Source: Opisthorchis felineus (lineage: Eukaryota; Platyhelminthes; Trematoda; Opisthorchiida; Opisthorchiidae). Taken from it: a DNA stretch of 64,000 nucleotides. The position numbers and the translations under genes were made by a program. The notes under the pieces are model-generated. The model saw only the letters and a program-made list of their open reading frames with translations, did no database searches and was not told where the DNA came from. The stretch is taken from NCBI GenBank assembly GCA_004794785.1, contig SJOL01009557.1:137949-201948 (forward strand), in the 5' to 3' direction. Of this stretch, positions 44,401 to 56,335 are shown one piece after another (position 1 is the first letter of the stretch; each line of letters starts with the position of its first letter).

Positions 44401-44733
44401 TTAACCTCACTACAGTCGAACAATTGGAACAACAGCCCGACGTTTTTCTTTGACGTATGTTACTCTGAGCTCATTCGCTTAGCTCCCCTGTATGCACCAA
44501 TCATATTACAGAGGAACCAGGGAGGTGATAGGAGTAACTGATTTTCGTCCCACCTTAATTTGTAGTATTTTCATAATCGGTGGAATGTACAGGACAACTT
44601 TGCTCTTCTCCCAATAGATCTGATTCTCTGATCAGCATTCATGCAAGTTAAATTTATGATCATGCCTGACGGTATGCCACCACCAGTTGGGAATAAACAT
44701 TAGTATTATTATTATTATTACTATTATTATTGT
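41480..44733 (+). mobile_element. Jockey/CR1-type non-LTR retrotransposon, nearly full span, inactivated
   Basis: One element in the order endonuclease, RT, 3' tail. FCVAFLNVGSM (about 41785-41820) is the start of the endonuclease domain (xxxLNVxS). ALYRDPESTSS and RHFLLLGGLNFPHV (about 42080-42190) are its YRPP and GDFN blocks, and PMNDSDHGG (about 42388-42415) its SDH block. The RT continues with GFTDPSA-like IYRPI remnants (about 43240), QVDHFKLLE (about 43460), FGLLLFLIYITDLPGG and the intact catalytic box FLLFADDMKL (about 43670-43705). VIPVWNELPHAIVN (about 44355-44400) is the typical C-terminal WNxLPxxVV. An (ATT)n tail closes it. Many frameshifts and stops rule out activity. It is the longest element in the window. 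Confidence 0.75.
44702..44733. repeat. ATT microsatellite tail
   Basis: A run of ATT/ATTACT triplets that ends the retrotransposon, as is common for LINE tails. Confidence 0.85.
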
Positions 44734-44739
44734 CTCAGG

Positions 44740-45736
44740 CCGTCACAGTGACATTAGCAACGGGCTGGTAAAACTTAGGATGGACACAGTCACAATAATC
44801 TTTTAACGCGTATGCACCACTGGTGCAACCAAGCGGTCCGCAACATATCATATAAAAGATAGTACACCGCAAGTATTCGGGTGGGAAAGTGAGGTGAGCG
44901 CAATTACGGGATAGTAAGAAGTAGTGAATCCTCACCAAAGGACAGCATTCAGCCAAATCCTGATTCAATGCATCAAGGTTTAATGAGGGGTTCGGTACAA
45001 GTGTTGCATAGCCCCTCCGTCTCCCATCGCACCTGCATATTTTCCCCAACCCCCCTGCCATCTTGAACTAAGCGATTTTGGACCCACAATTTCCGGAGTG
45101 TCCTCCGGTCGGTTAGCTATTGTTGAAGAGTGGAATGAGCTCCCCACTTTATTCTTGCAGCCAACCTCCTTCAGTTTTTTCGGGTTTAGTCTGACTTCTT
45201 GATTTATTTCCAGTATACTGAATTCCTTCCATGAACATGACATTGTGTAGTGACCACCTTTTGTAACTTGATTGGATCCACCGGCGCAATGCTTTCTCCA
45301 TGGCTCCAAGGCCTCAGACATCACAGTAGCTGATAATGGATTCTTCCATCACCGTCAGCGTTCTATATGTTTGCCGCCTTCTGCTCAGCCTCCAACTGCG
45401 CAGTGCTATTCAAATTTCTGCCCATGCCTGTGAAAATATTCTAGGTGAAAGATAACGAAAGCAGAAAAAAGCAATCCACACCCAAGATGCCCACAGATAA
45501 CTCCTTCTTCCGGGGCGAGAATTTCCCCTCAGGATTTCTGGGTGGCGGCCACATACTTTTCAGCCCGTTCCAAGTTCCGAATAGTGACCATGTTAGTTCG
45601 CCTGGTTTACTCCTTTCCTATCACCACCGAATTCAGTTGTGGATATTGGAAACTGAAAGGCCAGCGAAAATTTGATTATAATGAACGATCCTCTAGCCAA
45701 CACAAGTCAAACACACTGTCAAATACGATAAAATCG
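44740..45736. other. Unassigned spacer
   Basis: Nothing recognised between the retrotransposon tail and the inverted-repeat element. Confidence 0.4.
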
Positions 45737-45899
45737 AACCAATTAGGGTTAGGCTAAAGTGGGACACAGAAATTTGCGCGCCAGCCAGAGTAAAGCTCAT
45801 GTGGCATTCGGAAAGTTGTCCAGGCCAATTAGGGGGTGGCTTGGGGTGTGCCATCTTCGGACGAGAGGCTAGCACCGGGCCAGCCCAACCAAGCGGATA
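45737..45899 (+). repeat. Terminal inverted repeat, left outer arm
   Basis: Pairs with the reverse complement of 47806-47967. Shared blocks include GGCTAAAGTGGG, CATGTGGCAT, TTGTCCAGGCCA and GACGAGAGGCTA. Confidence 0.8.
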
Positions 45900-45912
45900 G
45901 GAGGAATCCCAT

Positions 45913-46025
45913 CTGTACACAAATTTTAGGTGTGAGGGGTTGGATATCCGTAACCCTAAGAGTCGAGGGACTAGGTAATTTTACTACTTTGAGTCGGTTT
46001 TGCGGCATGCTAAATGCGGTGCTCC
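45913..46025 (+). repeat. Inverted repeat, left inner arm
   Basis: Pairs with the reverse complement of 46798-46910. Shared blocks include CTGTACACAAATTTT, TGGATATCCGTA, CCCTAAGAGTCGAGGGA and AATTTTACTACTTTGAGTCGG. Confidence 0.85.
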
Positions 46026-46797
46026 GAGTTACAACGTGCTCCGTGTAGACTGCGTAGGCTAGGATAACACTCAACAGTCTAACTTTGCCCCTAAATAATA
46101 GTGACTCTTAAAATTGCTCTCTACTACGCTTAGGCAAGTGGCGCGCCACTGGACCCAAATATTTAGTACCGCAAGCACATATAACCCCAGAAATAGCAAT
46201 TATTGAGGTTAACACTGGCAGTTTACCTTTAGTTTGTCGGCTTAGTTATGATGGAATTGAGTGGCACCGAAGTTTGGCTGCCACTCGTCCCACTTCAAAG
46301 CAGAAAACAAGAATTAGGCCAGAACTTCTTGGCCTCGTAGTGTGTTATGCGCAGTATAAGCCAGTCAGTGTAATCTATTATCTTTAGAAAGTTTCCCATG
46401 GAATCCAATTTTCCATCCAGGGTGTCCATGAAAACTTTTTGGTCCCTGACGCCAATCATCTGATAAGCTCCTTTTTATGGTACCGATTGACGAAAAGGCG
46501 AAGATTCGCAAAATGCTCATTTCAGGTTTGCATGTGGTGCACGCACATTTTGGAACAGCCATAGACACTGCCTGTCAGCTTCGCGTTCCTAAAGGAGGCC
46601 CAATTTTTCAGTTTCATCTCCATGCTGTGAATGTTAGCTGCTGTAGAGTTATCGTGCCGATTTGAACACCGAAATAATAGCAGCTTTCACCGAATTGGTC
46701 TACCAGACAATCATAGAGGTGGCTGGTATTCAGATGCAAAGTGAGATTATTGGGTTTCATTTTAGTCTACGCGGTCGACAAGGGGTGCGCTGCTGCT

Positions 46798-46910
46798 CGG
46801 GCACCGCTTTCAGCATACCGCAAAGCCGACTCAAAGTAGTAAAATTACCTAATCCCTCGACTCTTAGGGCTACGGATATCCAAACCCTCACACCCAAAAT
46901 TTGTGTACAG
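46798..46910 (-). repeat. Inverted repeat, right inner arm
   Basis: Reverse-complement partner of 45913-46025. It ends abruptly at GTGTACAG, where the interrupting segment begins. Confidence 0.85.
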
Positions 46911-47805
46911 CGCAAACGCCCCGTACAACCGTCATTCATTCAATCTGGCTTGTCCGCGGTCACCACTCACATGTCCTCCTACTGGTTGGAAACTTTCCGT
47001 GACGCTGCATCGGCCCGACTCTATCTGTGTCAGTCTCCTCGTCTAACCCGGATCCAGCTGCCACGGAAATGCGAATCCCCTGTCCGATTGCGNNNNNNNN
47101 NNNNNNNNNNNNNNNNNNNNNNNNNNNNNNNNNNNNNNNNNNNNNNNNNNNNNNNNNNNNNNNNNNNNNNNNNNNNNNNNNNNNNNNNNNNNNNNNNNNN
47201 NNNAGGTGTTTTGTTTGGTTGACGAAGTGGGCTTTGGTTCGAAGCAATCCCATTTATGATGAAGGCACCTACAGCTCTGCATATCGATGCAAACTGTGGG
47301 CATCGCAATGTCTTCAGGCTATCCCACCTGTGTTTTTGCAAATTTCTTTTTTTAATATGCCAAAGTTCATATTTTTTACCGCCAGTAGTATATGGCATTG
47401 CCAGTTAAATGACACAACCGGGACGAGACCAGCCCAGCGGCAGCAAACGGAAAACAATTGTCATTTTGAACAAGCAAACGGCAAATACTCGCTGGAAGAG
47501 GCAGGTCGCGGAGGAGGCAACGGAGGTGGCAGCTACCATTGGGACAGTGGGAGCAGAACAGAGATGCCAATAGCGTTTGAACCATGACGAAACGATAACG
47601 AAGCAAGCTACCAAGTCAAGCAGAGGCGTACCGCAATGTTATGTGTGTGTGCTTGATGTGTTGTGTGGCGTTTAAGACGTTCTCAGGTGTGAGAAAATGT
47701 GACATGTGTTTGGTCTATGTTGGTAAGGGCTAGGCAGGATGAAGCACCATTTATTAAACAGAGCAGATAGAATGATAATAATAACAATTATTATTATTAT
47801 TGTTA
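46911..47805. other. Segment interrupting the right arm, ends in (ATT)n
   Basis: About 895 bp with no partner in the left arm, including the assembly gap. Its right end is an AT-rich triplet repeat (AATAATAACAATTATTATT, about 47775-47803) like the tail of the retrotransposon at 44.7 kb. It may therefore be a truncated retrotransposon insertion, or a wrongly placed contig end beside the gap. No coding region is recognised. Confidence 0.6.
47093..47203. other. Assembly gap (111 N)
   Basis: A run of 111 undetermined bases. Reading frames across it are meaningless and the true distance is unknown. Confidence 0.99.
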
Positions 47806-47967
47806 ATCCGCCCAGTTGAGCTGGCCCGGTGTTAGCCTCTCGTCTGAAAATGGCACACACCAAGCTACCTCCTAAGTGGCCTGGACAATTCTCCGGATGC
47901 CACATGAACTTTACTCCGGCTAGCGCGCAAGTTTCTGTGCCCCACTTTAGCCTAACCCTAATTGGTT
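47806..47967 (-). repeat. Terminal inverted repeat, right outer arm
   Basis: Reverse-complement partner of 45737-45899. It ends in CCTAACCCTAATTGGTT. Confidence 0.8.
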
Positions 47968-50900
47968 AGGTTTCACCAATTCTGACCATGTACATTTTTT
48001 TGCCTGCCAGATGTCGTTTAAAATACATTTCCCCTCAACTTGAATTTCGTGCCTTCTCCTCCATCTGTGGTGGTAGCCATGTGTGTATACTTGCCGTTGG
48101 AAGGAAAAATATATTAAATTAATTCTTCATGGTGAGGATTTCCAGCTAGACGAGTGATTTATAGCACGACTATTCTATTATATCTGCGTCGTTCGCGAAA
48201 AGAAAACCACTACTGACTCCGAGATCCTTGACATGTACAATGACAGGCGATATATCTGAGACCTACCCTACTAGACTCCACCGGTGACTAATGTTGGTTA
48301 CTACATGCTTACCCTAAACTTAACTGCCAAGTCTCCAGAGTTCCTGGGACTGTTCAGCCAGCCTCAAAACTTCGTACCACTGGGGGCTTTCGTTTGGCAA
48401 CGCAATGTTATGTTCGATCGGATTGAAGCCCCCCATAAATCAAGATATAGTGTGTCACTCACTACCTCTTGTCTATTGAAACTGCTTCGCGGTCTAGTAC
48501 AAGCTTTAACTTACCTACCAAACCCCCTTTCATAAAACCATGCTGTACAGGTTTGGGAGAGGGCATTGTTCAGAAGGTATGCTTTTTCGAAAAATTCTTC
48601 TCAGTGCCTTACGTTGTAAGTTCCTCATACCTATCAGGTGGTTTGTCATCCTGCCTGGGCCGCCACTCTTAAGGTTCAGCAGAGGGGTGGCACGCTTCCA
48701 AATTTACAGGCAAAGGCTTTTCCTTCGATAACTATCCAAAGGAGCCGGTTAAAAGTTCTGCAGTAGCAGTTGTAAACCAATTCACCAAACGCGAAAGCAG
48801 TCCATCAGACTGCGGCCATTTACCGGGAGAGTGACAAGCCCACCTGTACCCTTAATGAAGTCTATGTCAGCTCCCTACATAACTGCTTCTGGCGCAACAC
48901 TGCAAGTAGAAGATGGCATTTCAGAGACATTTTCATGAAAGTTCAACAGGCATACTCTAGCAGGTTCAGCATCATTTTGTTGCCCCGGTAACTGTCCCGT
49001 TGTAGACAAGGACCATTCAACGATTCACTTCAGGTTGTGTAAGGCCTTTCGAGCGAACCGTGATTTACAGTTTCGATTCCCCGCTGGTGGCATTCACTCT
49101 GTTCATACTTAATAAATTTAACCTGACCCAGACCGCGGGCTTTTCCGCGGCTAACGGAGGCCTTTCGACAACAATCCTTGTCCGCAGTCAGCAGGTATTC
49201 CGCTGCTCTCCTTTTGCCGTACGTACTTCTCACTTGCACTGTTACCCTGTGTCTGATTTACTTCCACCTCCGTTATGCTGATGTTTCTGTCTATTTTAAC
49301 CACCGCGCATTAGAAACATCACACGCAACCATTTAAACGATGCACCTGTACACTTGAGGCACTATGGGAGTTTCTCACAGAACTTTGTGGCAACAATTCC
49401 GCAGTGGGATGAATGCAATATTGTCCTCAGCATCTGCCCCATACCTTGTGACAAAAAGGATTTTCACCCACCATAATGCACAAATAGTCCATACGTTTGA
49501 GTCGCTGCCGTTAACTGGCGGCCAAAGCCGCTCGTGCAGATTGCTTGCTATTTTGTGCGATAGATCTCCGGGGCCGCGAAAAAACACATGCATTTTAAAT
49601 TGCTTGGTTTCTGCCTCACGCAAAATTTCTGCTGAACTTCCGTATCGTCGTCAGACTTCTGCGTGCTTCCATTCATATACTGCGATTCCGTACACACAGG
49701 CTGAGAAAAATTCCTTCCTGCTGCACAACACTCTCGGTTGATTTAAACCCTCTTTATAACGAGAGTTACCCCAGTGCCTGTGACTGAAATACCACCTTAA
49801 CGTTCCTGCCGTGGTATGTTGAAGCCTTTAGGACCACGAGTACAGGTTCTGTCCAACATATGAGACAGGGTTGCAGCAAGATCGTAGTAAGGGCATATAG
49901 CCAAAAAATACTCCGCATAGTACCGCAGAAGACGCCATTGTCTATTCCGTGATCAGATCATTCTAAAATTATCCAGAACGTGGGCGGGCGTCACTCCATT
50001 TTCTCGAAAAATCTGCGTATACCCGTTTTGCTGCAGAAATTGGGTCCAAAATCCTCATCTCATGGAGCTTCTGCTTTAGTCAAGATGCTACCACACACTC
50101 TGGTACATTTCTTGTCCCCGCCTCGAAACATACAACCCTCCCTCAATACAGCTAAAATATAACGGTATTTCAGAAGGGATCGAATCCTCCACCGTTTACT
50201 TCTCGTCAACTTCGCCTTGGCTTCGAAACCGCGGTGGCGTTTTACAATATCAACACATCCTTAAAAAGCTTACAGTTTGATTTTCATCTTCTCAGGCTCA
50301 TCACTGTGCAAGGAGATGGAGTCGATAGCTACACTTCTCAAGGCCTTAGTAATCAAGCATTAGCTCCGATACCTCCACTTCAGGTTAAAGAACAAAGCAT
50401 GTGATTACAACTTCTAGTGCTACACAGACTCGCCCAGTCCGACACTTGGAGTAGAAACACATCCAACGGCTAACATATACTCACATCCCCTTACCCACCA
50501 CCACTCAGCCGGTTCCGATACGAATTACCACATCCACTCACAAATCAGTAATCCACCATATAAATTTTCCCGTCCAACAAAACCGAGATCTGCCCGTCAG
50601 TTGCAAAACGAAGGAATTCAGCCTCCATAGAGACTGAAACGGGCAAAAATTGGCCCTTCTTTTTGAAAAAAACTGACGGACCGATCACTAAAATCTCACC
50701 CATCCCGGTTGCCCACACAGATTACATGTAACACATCAGAACTCCGTTTCGTCCACGGCCCAGCCTGTGCTTTTGGATAAACTGCCAGCCCATCGGCTTA
50801 TTTCGTACTCCAAACATATAGCTACACATTCCATCACTTATCTTTCCCAGCACCATCATCCACCATCCGGATTTCCCCCACCGATCAGTCTGGTTCCGCG

Positions 50901-51949
50901 CTCTAACTCCTACCTCCTCCATCTTTACCCTCAAGTCCATAACAGTCACAGTTTTCATTCTCACTAATCCCAGTCATTCATATTCGCTTGGCATGGACCA
51001 CTCCACTCCCACCTGTACCAACCTGCCTGCCCGCGCACCGGCCACACCAATGCTCATTCAGTCTGAAACAATCAGGCGAAACAGCAAGCCAGACAGTGCT
51101 CTGATGAGCCTGCGTAAACTGCCGTATGACGTACAATTTATCCTTTGAGCTGTTTCATCATCAGATATAACCTGAGATCCTTGGCTCACTACGGATATGT
51201 GGGATTCGTAAACTATCCGCAGGCTGCATCATGTATCATGTTGAGCCCCTGCGGGCACGATGAGAGAGGTCTAATTCATGACTACTCATAACGGTGGCAG
51301 CCGTCTCTCAACACCTTTCTATCAAGATAGTGTTCGTTGAGCTGGCTTTACTCGTCAGGATGTACTACTTATTTAAAATCATTTTGAAAAACTTCAAACA
51401 TCCGGTTGTCTGAATCTCCACTGATCTGCTCCGCGGGATCTCAGGGGGTTGTTGCGCTTCCACGAAGGCCATGCGAGCGGTCTCACTCACCCAACATCAC
51501 TCCTGTCAATTCACACCAGCGACGCCCTAACACAATATCCCACCCAAACCCGGTCTCCGCCAGAACACCGCTGTAAAACGTATGACTCCTGGTTCAAGTC
51601 TATGGCGTGGGTGAACATGCTCTACATCTTCCTGATCACATAGGACAACGGGCCCGGTCCACAAGTCATGTATCCTTGCAAAGAAAGTTAGTAGTTTTCT
51701 GCGCGTAAATATTTTACCCTGTTCTGGGAGATGGTGGACACGCTGCATCAAGTAGAGCCTCCTTGTGGATGAATTGGGAGCACAAATGCGAGCATTGGGA
51801 ATAGTCTTCAGCAGTTATGTTGTGCCATTTGCGTACACACAAATCTATCAGGAGGCTCGCACACACTATAAAGGATTTGGTTCTGGGCACCTTCCGCCAA
51901 CAGCAGGCATATTCCACTGTCTGGCTCGTCTGGACAATTCAGCACAGTA

Positions 51950-51993
51950 GATTTTCTTTTTCTTTCTTTCTTTTTTCTTTTCGTTCTTTCTTT
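51950..51993 (+). repeat. Pyrimidine (CTTT) tract
   Basis: A near-uninterrupted T/C run, TTTCTTTCTTTCTTTTTTC-like. It would act as poly-purine on the minus strand. Confidence 0.8.
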
Positions 51994-52410
51994 AAAAGCG
52001 CGATACTGCCGCCACGAAGTGGGTGTATTGCTCCCAATGGGTTTATGACCCGTCTCCGCCCTCACGGTCTACCAACCCAGCATCCAAAGGCTGGCTGTCC
52101 ACGAGCAATTATGGATGATTCCTCTTAACAACGAGACTTACACCCACCTGAAGTACACCTGTGACTGCTTTTAGAAATCGAGTGCACAACTTCGACAGCA
52201 CCAGGTATGCCATAAAATGCGTCCAAGAGCAATGAGTGGTTTATACATGAGCAATGAATGGTCAATGCGAGAACAAGGGATGCATACGCTGAGGATTTGT
52301 GACAGATGAGATATCCTGGAGGCAATTACTACGTTCAAAATATGATCTACAGAATAGGCCAAGTGTGCCATTACCATTGTTTTGACACACCTGGGGTTAC
52401 AATCCCCGAA

Positions 52411-52425
52411 GATAATAATAATAAT
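52411..52425 (+). repeat. AAT microsatellite
   Basis: Five ATA/AAT units. It could be a worn retrotransposon tail, but no coding relic precedes it. Confidence 0.7.
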
Positions 52426-55400
52426 GGGTTTATTTCTCAACTTGTAGCGAATACGTCAAATGAGACATGATCAGGCCGTTACAAGCTGAACGCGGCGGGC
52501 AACAACAAACGGGGAGGACGGTACAACCAAAGAAAAAAAGTAAAAAGTCAAGAGAATTGTGGAAATCAAAATAACTGGAGCAATGGGGCATGAGGTACGA
52601 CCAGTTCACTGACGAAGCCGGCTGACTTGAAACAATAGTGAAACATTGCTAGCCATGAGTGACTTCGGATGGTTGAGTGAATGGCCTGGGCCACAAGAAG
52701 CAAAAATGGAGACGAAGATGAAAAAATTTGAAGTGCAGACAAATGGCAAGTTTCCTCTCGAAAATATAATTTACATTAAAACTAATTGGACTCACCGGTG
52801 TCGCTGTCGTAGGAAAATAAGATGTAAAGGCTATTTTCGATATAAGATAGTTCTATTGCATGGGGCCGAACGAATACCGCAAACAAAATCATTGAACTTG
52901 TGGAAGGGGTGAACTGAAATTGAAGCAGAAAACAGGCGTGGTTAACTCCGAACTAAATGTTCACCGGGTAAGAAAGATTCTTCCAAGGGGTGGTTGGGGC
53001 TGGGTGAAAAATTTGTTCGTTCGTAGTTTGTTTGTTCGTACTTCGTGGGCCCGAGTGGGCAACAGTTGACAGTCGAGAATAGGAAGAAGAAAGTTGCGTG
53101 AGCGCTATCAGGCTGGGTATGGCAGTGTCGCACCATGCAACGCGCTCGTTTTGGAGCTAAGGGGTTGAAGCCATCTGCGCTATTTGGCTTGAATAAATGT
53201 GCGAATACCCTCGAGCCCCGAGACAGTTGACATCAGTTTGGGTAGATGCACGCCACCCCGCATAACAGATGACGTGGATGCCGTGTGCGCACTTGCTCTT
53301 GTTATACCATATCATGCAGCGTGAAGTCATGATTATAGATACTCCAGTACGTCGTTTTCCTTTCCGGCAACGGCAGTTGTAGGATGACGGTTTATCGGAG
53401 CGTGGAACGTTCCTCACCCTGAGTTACAAGCCACTGCCGGTCTCCGTCGTCGGCCCGCAAAAACAAATTAACCGGGCGGCGAAAGCTTTCAAAAGTTTTA
53501 AAAGCCACGAAAGCCATTAAAATGTTGGTTGTTCAATGGCAAATCCTGCTGTACCGATACCGAAAACACAATCATGGCTGTAAAATGGCTTGCGAGGAAG
53601 CCGTGCTGTGTGCTGGCTTTGACCAGAGCGTAGAAGCGCAGCACAGTGTGTTTCGAGGATCAGTGTGCTTTGTTATTTTTGGTTCCACAGAAACATCTGC
53701 GCTTTGCATCCATCTTTTCGGTTTGAACCAGGGACATGGATAGAATCCCACTGCGTTCATAAGTTCAGATTTGTGAACTCACACGAATTAGTGAAATTTC
53801 TCCTGATATACCCCAGCCTTCCTCATTCACTGAACATACAAAGTTCAAATTCGTGGCTCATTCTAATATCTGTTTGATATTTTTGGGGGCCGCCTGGGCC
53901 CCCAGCGTCCACTATTTACTTCAAACCTCCGGTTTCCCAGTGGCCTCCTAGCTGCTCGGCGCTGCCCGCTAATTAACAATGGGGCGCTGAGGCCCAACTG
54001 TTTGAAGACTGCCACCGGTATCTTTCCAGTATGGTCACACCAAAACTACGTCAACATCAATGAGGACATTGATCAAGATAATGGGCAATTGGCAAAAACA
54101 GTCCTCTTTGACATACCTCTTTGCCCACAAATTTTTTTCGTTGATGCAGCCTCTGTCCTTATTCCTTCCGTACAGTAATGTCCTTGTGTCTAATTCCGGA
54201 AGCGAAGCAAGTCGACCGATATCACACACACCTCCATAAATCAGGCACGCCTCATTTGTCACAGTGAATTCTCATCTGAAACAAACCTTCGAGATAAAAA
54301 AAATCTTTTCATATGTACATATATATATTCAAGTTTCTCATTCAGAAGTTTCACGGGAATGTAGGGGGGTGCGAATCCCTGAAGAACTTTCAGGCTGATG
54401 GAACATGAAGAATACCGAAACAGAACGCAAATTCCTATGTTTTGTTCGGGATAGTTTTTGCGGCTTCATGCTCGTCAAACAACAGAAGAATTACTCCTGC
54501 GCAACCCAAATCTGCCAGCGTTTCTTCAGGCAAAGCTGACACCCAGAATTTCTTGGCTCTCATAGAGTTCGTTTCATGATGATGTGAGCGACAAAGCTGA
54601 ACATAAACGGGGAGAAATGGTGAACGAAGCCAGCTGTGACTAAACTTTTGGATAATCCGTTTGAAACCTTAATGCAGCCACGAGTATGGGAACGGGTTGT
54701 ATGGGGAAAATTAACGAAATTGGGCATCACAACCTGGACAGTTATACTTACAGGAACCAACATACGCTGAAAAAAAGATTATTTGTTGTCAAGAAGGACC
54801 CGTAGAGTCGGTCGACGGTATGTTTGATGCTGCTCAATCCTCAAAGACAACGTCAGTGCAAATAATACTGTGGTGACAGTGCATGGGAAGTCAAACAGTT
54901 ACCTGAGTTCACATCAATGAAAAGGCCCATTTCCAGCTTTTGTACCTTAACTAGCAGGAACCACGTAAACCCATGCAAGGAAGTTTCCTCGCTTCCTACG
55001 TGCGTGCGGATGTGCACTCAGCCTCCAATTATGGAGCTTCAACCACGATGCTTTTACATTGAAGCTTCGTTGACGAGAACATAATCCCCCTGCTGCAAGC
55101 ACCACTGCAGTATCTTAGCTCAATCTGATAAGTCATAATGCCAAAATTAAAAATTACTCTGGGGGCACTTTCATGATCTTTTGCTACCTGTTTTCCTCCT
55201 AAATTATGGACCAAACTTTTGCAGCTGAAGCCTCTGATGTGGTAAACAAGAGCGCGATATTTGAATAACACATATGTAACGCATTTGAGACTTGACTTTG
55301 TCTGCTTACACGTGTTTATCATATGACCCTGTGTACACATCTCTCTCTCTCCCTAGTACAGGAGTCTCAGACGAGCCCCAGACATGAGGGAGCAGCCCGA

Positions 55401-56244
55401 TTGTAATCCCTTTAAGTGACCTTGAGCTACTGCTATACCTGTAATTGACTTGTTCCTGTAGTTTCGGTTTCAATACGCACACGTTGTTCCTCCGCTCCGG
55501 TCTTCTCTCCTGCGTCACCCAATCCGTGCGAATTTGTGCTCTGTGTGCCTTGTGGTTCCAATAATGTCAACTGCCATATCTGCACATTTCAGAACCGGCT
55601 TGTGCCGTCACTGCATCATCGAGAACGTCGAATACCGCTTACTTCCTGACGTCCTACGCTGCACCTAACACACTCGAGCGGGGTTGGGGGATGCGATCCA
55701 CGCACAAGCCAGTATTCTGATTGGTTAGTTGCGCACAAGCCAGGAAGCGTGCGCATTCAAATTGCATTTGCACACAAGCCAAGAGAAGAAAGGGTTAGAT
55801 GCGCAAAGCGCATAAATTAAAGATAGATTGTCAAAGCGAGCGGGCGAATAGTCTGAAACAATTTGGAGAATTTATTCCAGGGGATCTCCGCTTCTCCGCG
55901 TGGGACGTGTACACTTTGACGCCTATAAGCTGAATACGCAAACAACACTACAAAATGTATCCACCTTCCTTAAAATCCCCTCCATTGACCTTTCTTTCTT
56001 CGCACAACCCTTTGGTTATTTCCCACACTACTTCTTTCAATAAATGTTTGGCAGAAAGTCGACATTTGTGGTTTCGGAAATCTCGATTCAAAGTTAACTA
56101 CATTCCCAAGGCTTTTCACACTCGGAACTTTAAGTTGCTTTCATCTTGGTTAACCATATTTTTATGCTGTATATGATTTTCAGCAAAAGCAGTAGTGTCC
56201 TGTGAAGAAACGTGCTAACGGGGAAGGTTTAAAATAATTTGGAC

Positions 56245-56335
56245 GAAGGAATCGGATTCCAACCACGAATACACCAGTCTCTACACCCAAGCTTATCTCC
56301 AAGCCCGAGCCCGAGCTTAGCCATCGAGCCACGGG
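56245..56335 (-). repeat. tRNA-like SINE head, reverse
   Basis: On the minus strand CGTGGCTCGATGGCTAAGCT (A-box-like) is followed about 45 bases later by GTGGTTGGAATCC (B-box-like). A run of CCCGAGCCCGAGC-type repeats separates them. It differs from families 1-3. Only the head is recognised. Confidence 0.35.

Larger units (their letters stand above)
45737..47967. mobile_element. Long inverted-repeat DNA element, interrupted
   Basis: Left arm 45737-45899 is the inverted copy of 47806-47967 (about 160 bp, nearly 90% alike by eye; outer end AACCAATTAGGGTTAGGC). The next part of the left arm, 45913-46025, is the inverted copy of about 46798-46910 and continues weakly to about 46055/46765. So the arms are about 300 bp and enclose about 0.7 kb. 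On the right the two arm pieces are pushed apart by 46911-47805. Without that piece the element would be about 1.3 kb. No transposase is recognised inside. It could be a foldback or a non-autonomous TIR element. Target-site duplications were not clear. Confidence 0.7.

Noticed and set aside
45737..45760. TTAGGG-like word suggesting telomeric DNA
   Set aside because: A single TTAGGGTTAGGC occurs only as part of the terminal inverted repeat, with no array.
46662..47222. Long frames across 46.7-47.6 kb
   Set aside because: They run through the 111-N gap and part of an inverted repeat; their length is an artefact.
50722..50967. Overlapping frames of 66-80 codons on both strands
   Set aside because: The region is C/T-rich on the plus strand with biased composition, no motifs, splice context or homology recognised.
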